This document shows, one piece after another, positions 43,831 to 50,630 of a stretch of DNA of 64,000 nt. The stretch is from the NCBI GenBank assembly GCA_902785945.1, contig CADAAR010000002.1, forward strand, positions 236,633 to 300,632. Reading direction: 5' to 3'. A program made the position numbers and the translations under genes. The notes under the pieces are model-generated. The model worked only from the letters and a program-made list of their open reading frames with translations, was not told the DNA's origin and searched no databases. Source of the DNA: an uncultured Prevotellaceae bacterium (GTDB lineage Bacteria; Bacteroidota; Bacteroidia; Bacteroidales; Bacteroidaceae). Each line of letters begins with the position of its first letter. The first letter of the stretch is position 1.

Positions 43831-44322
43831 GTGAAGAGTGAAGAATGAAGAGTGAAGAATTTGCTACCGCTATGATGATTTGCTATCAAAGAGAAGGTGG
43901 ACCTCTGCATACGAAGAGTTATAATTTTGCAGTCAGAATTGTGAAAATGTTCCTGCATTTCACAGATAATGATTGGAAATTGCAAGCCATCTATAAGCAA
44001 ATCCTACGGTCTGGTACCTCCATTTCCGCAAATGTACATGAGTCGGAATTTGCACAAAGTCCATCTGACTTTGCTTTTAAACTTCACATTGCACTCAAGG
44101 AGGCAAATGAAACTATGAATTGGTTAAACCTGTTGCATGATACAGATATTTTAGATGATAAAGGATTTGAAAGTCTTGCCAATGATTGCAATGAGGTGAT
44201 TTCGTTATTGGTTTCATCCATAAAAACAATAAAAAAGAATAATAACTTATAATATGAGTGGATATTGAGGTGTAAGGAAGTGCGGCAGCAAATTCTTCAC
44301 TCTTCATTCTTCACTCTTCACT
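43830..44322. mobile_element. gene-bearing inverted-repeat element 2 (four-helix-bundle element)
   Basis: A 493-bp unit bounded by 41-nt inverted arms (43830-43870 and 44282-44322) that match almost perfectly. It carries one gene, the S23/IVP-type four-helix-bundle protein at 43845-44252, whose ATG lies inside the left arm. Members of that family are known from intervening sequences of 23S rRNA genes, which also have inverted-repeat ends. The same arms flank shorter elements at 43204 and 45656. It resembles a small mobile unit with two non-coding derivatives; mobility is inferred. Confidence 0.75.
43845..44252 (+). CDS. four-helix-bundle protein (S23/IVP family)
   Basis: The 135-residue protein matches the four-helix-bundle family PF05635 (23S rRNA intervening-sequence protein): helix 1 with NFAVRIVKMFLHF, the hallmark LRSGTSISANVHESEFAQ, then FAFKLHIALKEANETMNWLN. 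The first nine residues, MKSEEFATA, are encoded by the arm of the element. The family's biochemical role is unknown; relatives include the Avd protein of diversity-generating retroelements, which binds nucleic acid. No reverse transcriptase is nearby. The gene is AT-rich compared with pyrE and argH, in keeping with acquired DNA. Confidence 0.88.
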   Translation: MKSEEFATAMMICYQREGGPLHTKSYNFAVRIVKMFLHFTDNDWKLQAIYKQILRSGTSISANVHESEFAQSPSDFAFKLHIALKEANETMNWLNLLHDTDILDDKGFESLANDCNEVISLLVSSIKTIKKNNNL

Positions 44323-44329
44323 TACAAAA

Positions 44330-45667
44330 ATGAAACTTTGGGAGAAGAACTTTGAGATCAATAAGGAGATAGAACGGTTCACGGTGGGCAGAGACCGCGA
44401 GATGGACCTCTATCTGGCGAAATACGACGTGCTGGGCTCGATGGCCCACATCACGATGTTGGAGAGCATCGGCCTGTTGGAGAAAGACGAGCTGACGGCC
44501 CTGCTGGCAGAACTTCGGAACATCTACCATCTGGCTGAGCGCGGGGAGTTTGTGATCGAGGACGATGTGGAGGATGTGCACTCTCAGGTGGAGATGTTGC
44601 TCACCCGCAAACTCGGCGATATGGGTAAGAAGATCCACTCCGGTCGCTCGCGCAACGACCAGGTGCTCGTCGACCTCAAGCTCTTTACCCGTCACGAGTT
44701 GAAGGAGATAGCCGACGAGGTGAAGATCCTGTTCGACGAGCTCATCCAGAAAAGTAATCAGTATAAGGATGTGCTGATGCCCGGCTATACCCATCTGCAG
44801 ATTGCGATGCCCTCTTCGTTCGGACTGTGGTTCGGTGCTTACGCCGAGAGCCTCACCGACGATATGCTCTTCCTGCAGGCTGCCTATAAGATGACCAACC
44901 GTAATCCGTTAGGATCGGCTGCCGGCTATGGAAGCAGCTTCCCCCTGAACCGTACGATGACAACAGAACTGCTAGGCTTTGACTCGATGGACTACAACGT
45001 GGTATATGCCCAGATGGGACGCGGTAAGATGGAGCGCAACGTGGGCTTCGCCATCGCCACCATCGCTGGTACCATCGCCAAGATGGCTTTCGACGCCTGT
45101 CTGTTCAACTCGCAGAACTTCTCGTTTGTGAAGCTGCCGAAGGAGTGTACCACCGGTTCTTCAATCATGCCGCATAAGAAGAATCCCGATGTATTTGAGT
45201 TGATCCGTGCGAAGTGTAATAAACTGCAGAGTCTGCCGCAACAGGTGACGCTGATCATGAACAACCTGCCTGTGGGCTATTTCCGCGACCTGCAGATTAT
45301 CAAAGAAGTATTCCTACCTGCCTTTGGTGAACTGAAGGACTGCTTGCAGATGGCGGCTTACATTATTAATAAGATTGAGGTGAACGAGCATATTCTCGAC
45401 AATCCAATGTACGATCCGATGTTCTCGGTAGAGGAGGTGAATCGTCTGGCTGCCAACGGCATGCCCTTCCGCGATGCTTATAAGAAGGTGGGACTCGACA
45501 TTGAGGCCGGCAACTTCAAGGCCAGTCATGATATCCACCACACCCACGAAGGGTCTATCGGCAACCTCTGCAACGACCAGATACAGGCCCTGATGCAGCA
45601 GACGCTCGACGGCTTTAACTTCCAGCGCATGACGGCAGCAGAACAGGCTCTTTTAAGTGAAGAGTGA
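44330..45667 (+). CDS. argH: argininosuccinate lyase
   Basis: The 445-residue enzyme of the aspartase/fumarase superfamily splits argininosuccinate into arginine and fumarate. Signature segments are VEDVHSQVEM, SGRSRNDQVLVDLKL, the catalytic loop TTGSSIMPHKKNPD and HHTHEGSIGNL. The start at 44330 follows the right arm of element 2 by 7 bases, so its leader is formed by that element. The end, LLSEE and stop, is encoded by the left arm of element 3. The enzyme domain itself looks intact. Confidence 0.94.
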   Translation: MKLWEKNFEINKEIERFTVGRDREMDLYLAKYDVLGSMAHITMLESIGLLEKDELTALLAELRNIYHLAERGEFVIEDDVEDVHSQVEMLLTRKLGDMGKKIHSGRSRNDQVLVDLKLFTRHELKEIADEVKILFDELIQKSNQYKDVLMPGYTHLQIAMPSSFGLWFGAYAESLTDDMLFLQAAYKMTNRNPLGSAAGYGSSFPLNRTMTTELLGFDSMDYNVVYAQMGRGKMERNVGFAIATIAGTIAKMAFDACLFNSQNFSFVKLPKECTTGSSIMPHKKNPDVFELIRAKCNKLQSLPQQVTLIMNNLPVGYFRDLQIIKEVFLPAFGELKDCLQMAAYIINKIEVNEHILDNPMYDPMFSVEEVNRLAANGMPFRDAYKKVGLDIEAGNFKASHDIHHTHEGSIGNLCNDQIQALMQQTLDGFNFQRMTAAEQALLSEE

Positions 45668-45831
45668 AGAATGAAGAGTGAAGAATTTGCTACCGCAATG
45701 ATAAAGACTATAATGAAGACAAGAAATTTAAAGATAAGAGGTTCGAGGATAAGGTGTATCATTCAACGTTCTTTTCTTTTACTTGGGATAGCGGCAGCAA
45801 ATTCTTCACTCTTCATTCTTCACTCTTCACT
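45656..45831. mobile_element. MITE-like element 3 with 41-nt inverted arms
   Basis: Arms 45656-45696 and 45791-45831 are 41-nt inverted repeats of the same family; the 94-bp interior has no gene of its own. The element runs from the last codons of argH into the signal-peptide region of the downstream lipoprotein, so it provides a stop codon on one side and a hydrophobic segment on the other. Confidence 0.85.
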
Positions 45832-46339
45832 CTTAACTTCTTGTGAGGCTGAGGCGCCGGTGAGCCGGAATTACATCTGTCGCTTTGTGTTCAGCTATCA
45901 GCAACACCCCACCAGCCTGCTCTTTGCAGCAGCGCAGAATCCCGGCACTTATGTGTATGTGACTACTAAGGGCGACGGTAAGGCCAGCGTACGCCATGTG
46001 TATGTGAACAGCAATGACGGTAAGACGCCGCAGGAAGACAACGTGATCAGCACCGACCTCGAGAACTATACCAGCTATTCGCTTGGTGCCAGCAATAGCA
46101 TCGGACTTTATATCGGCACCACCAATTTCAACGGTCTCTGGGCCTACGACCGTGCCTGTCCGAATTGCAGCAGCCTGCAGGCAATGAACTGGACGGGCAA
46201 CCGTCAGCAAGTGATTTGTCCCCGTTGCCAGCGAACGTATGAACTGGAGACAGGGGCTATTATCAGTGGCGATGAGGGTTCGTCGCTCATGCGCTATTAT
46301 TGTTCGTTCGACGGTTCCATTCTTCGTGCCTGGAACTAA
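45713..46339 (+). CDS. lipoprotein with Rieske-like fold and CxxC pairs
   Basis: The 208-residue protein has a signal region ending in the lipobox LLTSC (Cys codon 45842-45844). The hydrophobic part, NSSLFILHSSLLTSC, is read from the right arm of element 3. The mature part is beta-rich and ends with ACPNCSS ... VICPRCQRTYELETGAIIS, which follows the spacing of Rieske 2Fe-2S proteins (CxH ... CxxH, then xYxxxTG) but with CxxC pairs, so a zinc or rubredoxin-like site is more likely. ATG 45713 is chosen, but an in-frame ATG at 45671 inside the arm is possible. Function unknown. Confidence 0.68.
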   Translation: MKTRNLKIRGSRIRCIIQRSFLLLGIAAANSSLFILHSSLLTSCEAEAPVSRNYICRFVFSYQQHPTSLLFAAAQNPGTYVYVTTKGDGKASVRHVYVNSNDGKTPQEDNVISTDLENYTSYSLGASNSIGLYIGTTNFNGLWAYDRACPNCSSLQAMNWTGNRQQVICPRCQRTYELETGAIISGDEGSSLMRYYCSFDGSILRAWN

Positions 46340-46348
46340 GTCGACGTC

Positions 46349-47491
46349 CTAAAGCTTTTTGTAATAACGGAGCGGAGCAAGGCCTTCCAGCTCCGGATGA
46401 AGGATACGGATGAAGTCGTTGAGCAACCAGTCGGGACGGAAAGGTGTCTCCTCGTAGAAAGGACTCAATTCGACATTGCAGCCATAGACATTTTTATCGC
46501 GGAATGCCTTGAACTGGTTGTAGCCATGATGCTCGCTACGCAGTTCGTCGTAGGTAATATCATGATCGCTGCTATAACGGAAGAGCCATACGTCGGTCTC
46601 ACCAGCTTTCTCCAAGACATTCTCGAAGGGCAGGGACACGGAACCGCTATGCTCATCGGCAGCCCAAGGGTAGCTGCCACCAGCATCCTGAATCATCTGA
46701 CCGATGGTGCTCTTGCCACCAGGAACATACCAGACGCTGCCCGTGACATTGTCGAGCAAGACGGAGGGACGGTTCTTTTGTGTTACCAGCGTCTTCAGTT
46801 GATTGTAGTTTTTATCGATGGCATCGAAGAGACTGTCGGCCTTTTGTTCGCAGCCGAAGAGCAAGCCATAGAAACGCAACCACTCGGCACGGCCTAAAGG
46901 AGTAGACTCCATATATTCCGCACACTCCACAATGGGGATGTCGATATCCTCGAGTTTGCCATAACCACCGCTGTTCTCGAACGGGGAAAGGAACAAGGCG
47001 TCAGGTCGCTGGTCGATGATCTTCTCGACAACCGGACTCAGACCGTCGCCCACATCGGTAATCTTTCCCTGCTGCACCTGTTGCTGAATCCAAGGAATCA
47101 TGATGTACTTCAGATCGGCCACGCCCGCAATACAATCCTGTTTGCCGAAATCCATCAGCATGGCGCAGTGAACCGTTGAAAAAATCATGGAACGGCTCAA
47201 TGGCGTACGGATAACGGTGGCGTTGGGGAGTGAAGAGTGAAGAGTGAAGAGTGAAGAATCGGCTGCCGCAGAAGTGGGGACGAGAAGATATTGATGGAGT
47301 GTCATGCCCTCCTTCCATGGGTTCTTTAATGTGACTACCGTGTAGCCATCGTAGCGCACCACTGTGAGTTGTGTGGCGTACTTAAAGGCAAGGGTATCAC
47401 CCACCGCCTGAACAGAGGAGGTCTGGCCTCCCCTGCAGGCAGTGAGCAACACTACTATCGTTGTTAGAAACAGAAATCTAACGCTTCGCAT
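46349..47491 (-). CDS. BtuF-like periplasmic corrinoid-binding lipoprotein
   Basis: The 380-residue protein (lipobox LLTAC) has the TroA/BtuF two-lobe fold: PLSRSMIFSTVHCAML, VVEKIIDQRPDALFLSPF, and a C-terminal lobe with YVPGGKSTIGQMIQDAGG. It would bring cobalamin to a BtuCD importer encoded elsewhere. Two repeats lie inside the gene: a 41-nt arm-like copy at 47229-47269 read as AAADSSLFTLHSSLPN in a variable loop, and half a REP motif at 46764-46787 (TLVTQKNRPSVLL). Both keep the frame. It is the last gene of the operon behind the cobalamin riboswitch. Confidence 0.82.
   Translation of the reverse strand: MRSVRFLFLTTIVVLLTACRGGQTSSVQAVGDTLAFKYATQLTVVRYDGYTVVTLKNPWKEGMTLHQYLLVPTSAAADSSLFTLHSSLPNATVIRTPLSRSMIFSTVHCAMLMDFGKQDCIAGVADLKYIMIPWIQQQVQQGKITDVGDGLSPVVEKIIDQRPDALFLSPFENSGGYGKLEDIDIPIVECAEYMESTPLGRAEWLRFYGLLFGCEQKADSLFDAIDKNYNQLKTLVTQKNRPSVLLDNVTGSVWYVPGGKSTIGQMIQDAGGSYPWAADEHSGSVSLPFENVLEKAGETDVWLFRYSSDHDITYDELRSEHHGYNQFKAFRDKNVYGCNVELSPFYEETPFRPDWLLNDFIRILHPELEGLAPLRYYKKL
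47229..47269. repeat. single 41-nt arm copy inside the BtuF-like gene
   Basis: This stretch starts AGTGAAGAGTGAAGAGTGAA and ends GCTGCCGC, so it matches the left arm of elements 1-3 along its whole 41 nt with about five differences. No partner arm is nearby. Confidence 0.8.
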
Positions 47492-47494
47492 CGA

Positions 47495-48256
47495 TTACTT
47501 CTCGATGATGATGTCATCAATACAGATATAAGTAGGTGTGGTGACACCCCAGTCGTTCTTCTTCGTGCCATCGAAAGCGAACGAGAGGCTCGTGATGTTC
47601 TTGAAAGCATCGACATCGCTCAGGTCGCAGTACTTCCACTCCTTGACATAGTCACCATCCTTGGCCAGGTCGATCTCAAAGCGTGCACCACCGACACCCT
47701 CAGCAGGTGTGGGAGAGATAATGCACTTGAACCAGTCCTCAACCCCAAAGTTACCAGGCGTCATCTTATCGCCATTGAGGATAGCGTCGACCACCCAAGC
47801 AGAGTTAGTGTACCAGAAGCCTTTCACTGTAACAGCCTGACCAAAGTCGATGGTCTCACCATAGGTCTGAACCACGAGGAAGTTCTGACCAGAAACGGCC
47901 TTACCAGTGCAGTTGTTGTACTGGTCGGGAGTCATGGTCTCTTTGTCGAAAGTAGTGGCTGTACGGTTAGAGATAGCAAAACCAGACCAGCTGGCCCATG
48001 ACGGTGTGTAGTTCACGGGGAAGGTCACGCCAGCCTCTGTGTAAGAACAGGCATAAGCGTCTGATCCATAGTTATCGAACTTTGTGCCGTTTTCGTCACC
48101 ACACCAGTAGCCATCGGCATTGAGGTTTGCACTCTCAAAAGAAATGGTGGTGGTAGGTTTGACATAGACAGGAACGTCGTTTGAGCTACAAGAGGCCAGC
48201 GACATCACGAAGCCGCATACGATAGCGGCCATTGCAAAAAACTTTGTTGCTTTCAT
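47495..48256 (-). CDS. DUF4465 lipoprotein of the corrinoid operon
   Basis: The 253-residue protein starts at MKATKFFAMAAIV, with lipobox SLASC. It fits DUF4465: FESANLNADGYWCG, SGFAISNRTATTFDKETM, FLVVQTYGETIDF and a C-terminal CIDDIIIEK strand. Proteins of this type occur often in B12 loci of Bacteroidota and may be surface corrinoid-binding helpers. It lies 3 bases upstream of the BtuF-like gene and downstream of the surface protein gene. Confidence 0.8.
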   Translation of the reverse strand: MKATKFFAMAAIVCGFVMSLASCSSNDVPVYVKPTTTISFESANLNADGYWCGDENGTKFDNYGSDAYACSYTEAGVTFPVNYTPSWASWSGFAISNRTATTFDKETMTPDQYNNCTGKAVSGQNFLVVQTYGETIDFGQAVTVKGFWYTNSAWVVDAILNGDKMTPGNFGVEDWFKCIISPTPAEGVGGARFEIDLAKDGDYVKEWKYCDLSDVDAFKNITSLSFAFDGTKKNDWGVTTPTYICIDDIIIEK

Positions 48257-48285
48257 AATGCTTTTGTTTTTAAAATGAAACATGT

Positions 48286-49437
48286 TTATTGATTGATAAA
48301 TATCTTCTTATCCTGTATATAAAGGCCCTTGCGATTAGGCGAGACCTTACGACCCTGCAAGTCATATGCGGTAGTCACTTCTTCCTTCTTCCATCTTACC
48401 TCTTCCCTCATCCCCGTAGCTTGGCGGATGGCGTCGAGCGAGGCTTCCAGATGGATATCCTCTGCGCCCGCAAATTCGGTGGAGGTCTCTCCCCACCATT
48501 CCGGCTGTGGACATTTCTGGTTCAAGCCGGTATAGACCCTCACGAAATCCACGAAGTCGAGATGAACAGGCTGGCGGTTCTCATCCACAGCCCAGGAGAT
48601 ATCAATACCACAACCTTCATAGTTGAAAGAAGTAGCATCGGCATCGTCGGTGAAGTTGGGCAGGTTGTCAGCATAGCCATAGGCAAAGCCTTTAAGCACA
48701 TAGTACCACGTGCTCCAATTACGGTCAACCTCTTTAGAAAGATCCACCATATTATCGGGCAGGCGTGTGCCTCTGAATTTCAGACTATCAGGCAGCCACA
48801 AGGGATAATACTCCTGTGTATGATAGTGGTTGCGGTCGATGGTGCCGCTATTGCCACGATTGTCTGTCCAGGGAATATCACCCATCGGATTTCGCGTATA
48901 GGTGATTTCGTAGCCATAGTCCACCTTCCCGACGCTATCCTTGTCGCAGCTGCCGCTGATCTCATACCAAGGATCATCGGGCAAGCCGTTGCCGTTGACA
49001 TCCTTCGACACCATCACGATACCCGCCTCGTTCATTCCACCGAACACCAAGTTCTTCATCTCCTGATAGGCATTACCCCAGATGGCGAAGTCGCGCTGTC
49101 CAGGGAGGTTGGCGATGGAGTGATCGAAGTGGAAGGTGATATAGCCTCCCCAACCACCAAGATCAATGAGATGGGACTGTATAGGATTCAAACCTGCCAC
49201 ATTCTCGTTACACTTACGGATCATATCCGCCTCGGTGTCGCCCTCTTCGTATTCGGGCGCATCATTGACGTACTGTCCTGGTGCCGGACGATATTCGTCG
49301 ACGGCCTGAATGTATTTCGAGTGCTCCGGCACATCGTCCATCCGCTGGGCGGAAGTAGTGAATAGTGAACAGTGAATAGTGAATAGTATCACCATCCATC
49401 TCACTTTCACCATATTATACTTTCTATTCATCTTCAT
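48286..49437 (-). CDS. secreted cell-surface protein of the corrinoid operon with sorting tail
   Basis: The 383-residue protein has a signal peptide whose hydrophobic part, VILFTIHCSLFTTSAQ, is encoded by the AGTGAAT repeat at 49356-49390. The mature part is beta-rich, with LGGWGGYITFHFDHSIANL and SKDVNGNGLPDDPWYE (a calcium-type loop). It ends TTAYDLQGRKVSPNRKGLYI, a Prevotella-type sorting tail like those at 3253 and 30261; just before this a CTTCTTCC repeat gives EEVRWKKEEV. Presence in a B12 locus suggests a surface corrinoid-binding or BtuH-like role, which is inference. Confidence 0.75.
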   Translation of the reverse strand: MKMNRKYNMVKVRWMVILFTIHCSLFTTSAQRMDDVPEHSKYIQAVDEYRPAPGQYVNDAPEYEEGDTEADMIRKCNENVAGLNPIQSHLIDLGGWGGYITFHFDHSIANLPGQRDFAIWGNAYQEMKNLVFGGMNEAGIVMVSKDVNGNGLPDDPWYEISGSCDKDSVGKVDYGYEITYTRNPMGDIPWTDNRGNSGTIDRNHYHTQEYYPLWLPDSLKFRGTRLPDNMVDLSKEVDRNWSTWYYVLKGFAYGYADNLPNFTDDADATSFNYEGCGIDISWAVDENRQPVHLDFVDFVRVYTGLNQKCPQPEWWGETSTEFAGAEDIHLEASLDAIRQATGMREEVRWKKEEVTTAYDLQGRKVSPNRKGLYIQDKKIFINQ

Positions 49438-49460
49438 TTTTACTATTCACTATTAACTAT

Positions 49461-50630
49461 TCACTCTTCACTTTTATATCGGAACGCTGCGTGGGCAGGG
49501 ATATCGCCGGTCTTCACCTTCCAGTCGAAGGTGCCATCGGGGAGGAAGTGCAGCAGTTCACCACTGGAGACATAGTTCTTGGCATCCATCAGATAGAAAT
49601 CGCGATGAATGGGGTTCACGATAATGCCGTAGGGCATACGGATCTTACTGATCTCCGGTGCCTGAGAGAGTTGGGTGCTGACTATCTGATGGGTACAGAC
49701 ATTGATGATGCCATAGGTAATGGTGTTCGTCATTGTCACCTCGCTCCACTGACTTCCATAGAAATAAAGCGAATCGCCCACGATACAGAGATCACTCACG
49801 GGTTGGTCCAGATGTCCACCTACCGTCATCCTGCCCTTCGCATCTTTTGTCAGCCAGTAAATCTTAGATTCTTCATCCATATAGTTGCCTCTGGATGTAA
49901 CCCACAACTGATTGTATCGGTCTGCCCTGAGGCGATGCAGATTGGGAGCGACAACAATCTTGTCAGTCTCCTGCATGGTGCTCAGGTCTACCACACTCAC
50001 CGTACTCTCGTAACCCTGACCCGTCATACCCTGATAGCCTCCACTGTTGGCGACGAAAAGTTGATTGCCGATGATGGCCACTTCCTCAGGTTGATAACCC
50101 ACAGCACAGGAGTCTGTCTTCTGCAGAGAAAGGGTATCCACCTTGTAGACACTGCCCAACGGACTAGAGCCCGTATCCGCCACAGAACCCACATAGGAAG
50201 ACACATAGGCATAGCCATCCTTAAACGTGACATAACGGCAATTGGGGATGTCGACCTTGCCTATCTTCACAGCATCTTCCGCACGGGCCACCTCCACCTT
50301 GTTGGAGCAGTTGATGACCAGCCAGAGACGGGAACCGTAAATCTGACAGTCGTTGCCCACATCACCCAACGACATCACGGCACTGGGATTGCGTTCGGAA
50401 TAGATGTTCCGCAGATAGTGGACGGTGGAGTCGCTGGCAGAGAGGTCGAGGTAGTCGAGGGTCGCTTTATTCGAACCCATATTCCCCTCGTTTAACAAGT
50501 ACATGCCTATGATCTCACTCTTGACGGTCTTGCCACCTGTATTGATATCCTCCATCGGCACCACCATCACATCGTTGCGACAGGCGGTAAGCATCAGCAG
50601 GGACCATATGTAGAACAACCATCTTTTCAT
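49461..50630 (-). CDS. BtuG-like beta-propeller lipoprotein
   Basis: The 389-residue lipoprotein (lipobox MLTAC) is built from YncE-like blade repeats (VKIGKVDIPNCRYVTFKDGY, GYQPEEVAIIGNQLFVANSG). In Bacteroides, BtuG is a very tight surface B12-binding lipoprotein that caps BtuB; the position directly after a btuB-like gene supports that reading. Its last residues, YKSEE and stop, come from an AGTGAAG repeat at 49440-49474. It overlaps the receptor gene by 4 bases. Confidence 0.82.
   Translation of the reverse strand: MKRWLFYIWSLLMLTACRNDVMVVPMEDINTGGKTVKSEIIGMYLLNEGNMGSNKATLDYLDLSASDSTVHYLRNIYSERNPSAVMSLGDVGNDCQIYGSRLWLVINCSNKVEVARAEDAVKIGKVDIPNCRYVTFKDGYAYVSSYVGSVADTGSSPLGSVYKVDTLSLQKTDSCAVGYQPEEVAIIGNQLFVANSGGYQGMTGQGYESTVSVVDLSTMQETDKIVVAPNLHRLRADRYNQLWVTSRGNYMDEESKIYWLTKDAKGRMTVGGHLDQPVSDLCIVGDSLYFYGSQWSEVTMTNTITYGIINVCTHQIVSTQLSQAPEISKIRMPYGIIVNPIHRDFYLMDAKNYVSSGELLHFLPDGTFDWKVKTGDIPAHAAFRYKSEE

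Noticed and set aside
43830-44322. Diversity-generating retroelement with Avd-like protein
   Set aside because: The four-helix-bundle protein is related to Avd, but no reverse transcriptase or template/variable repeat pair is visible anywhere near.
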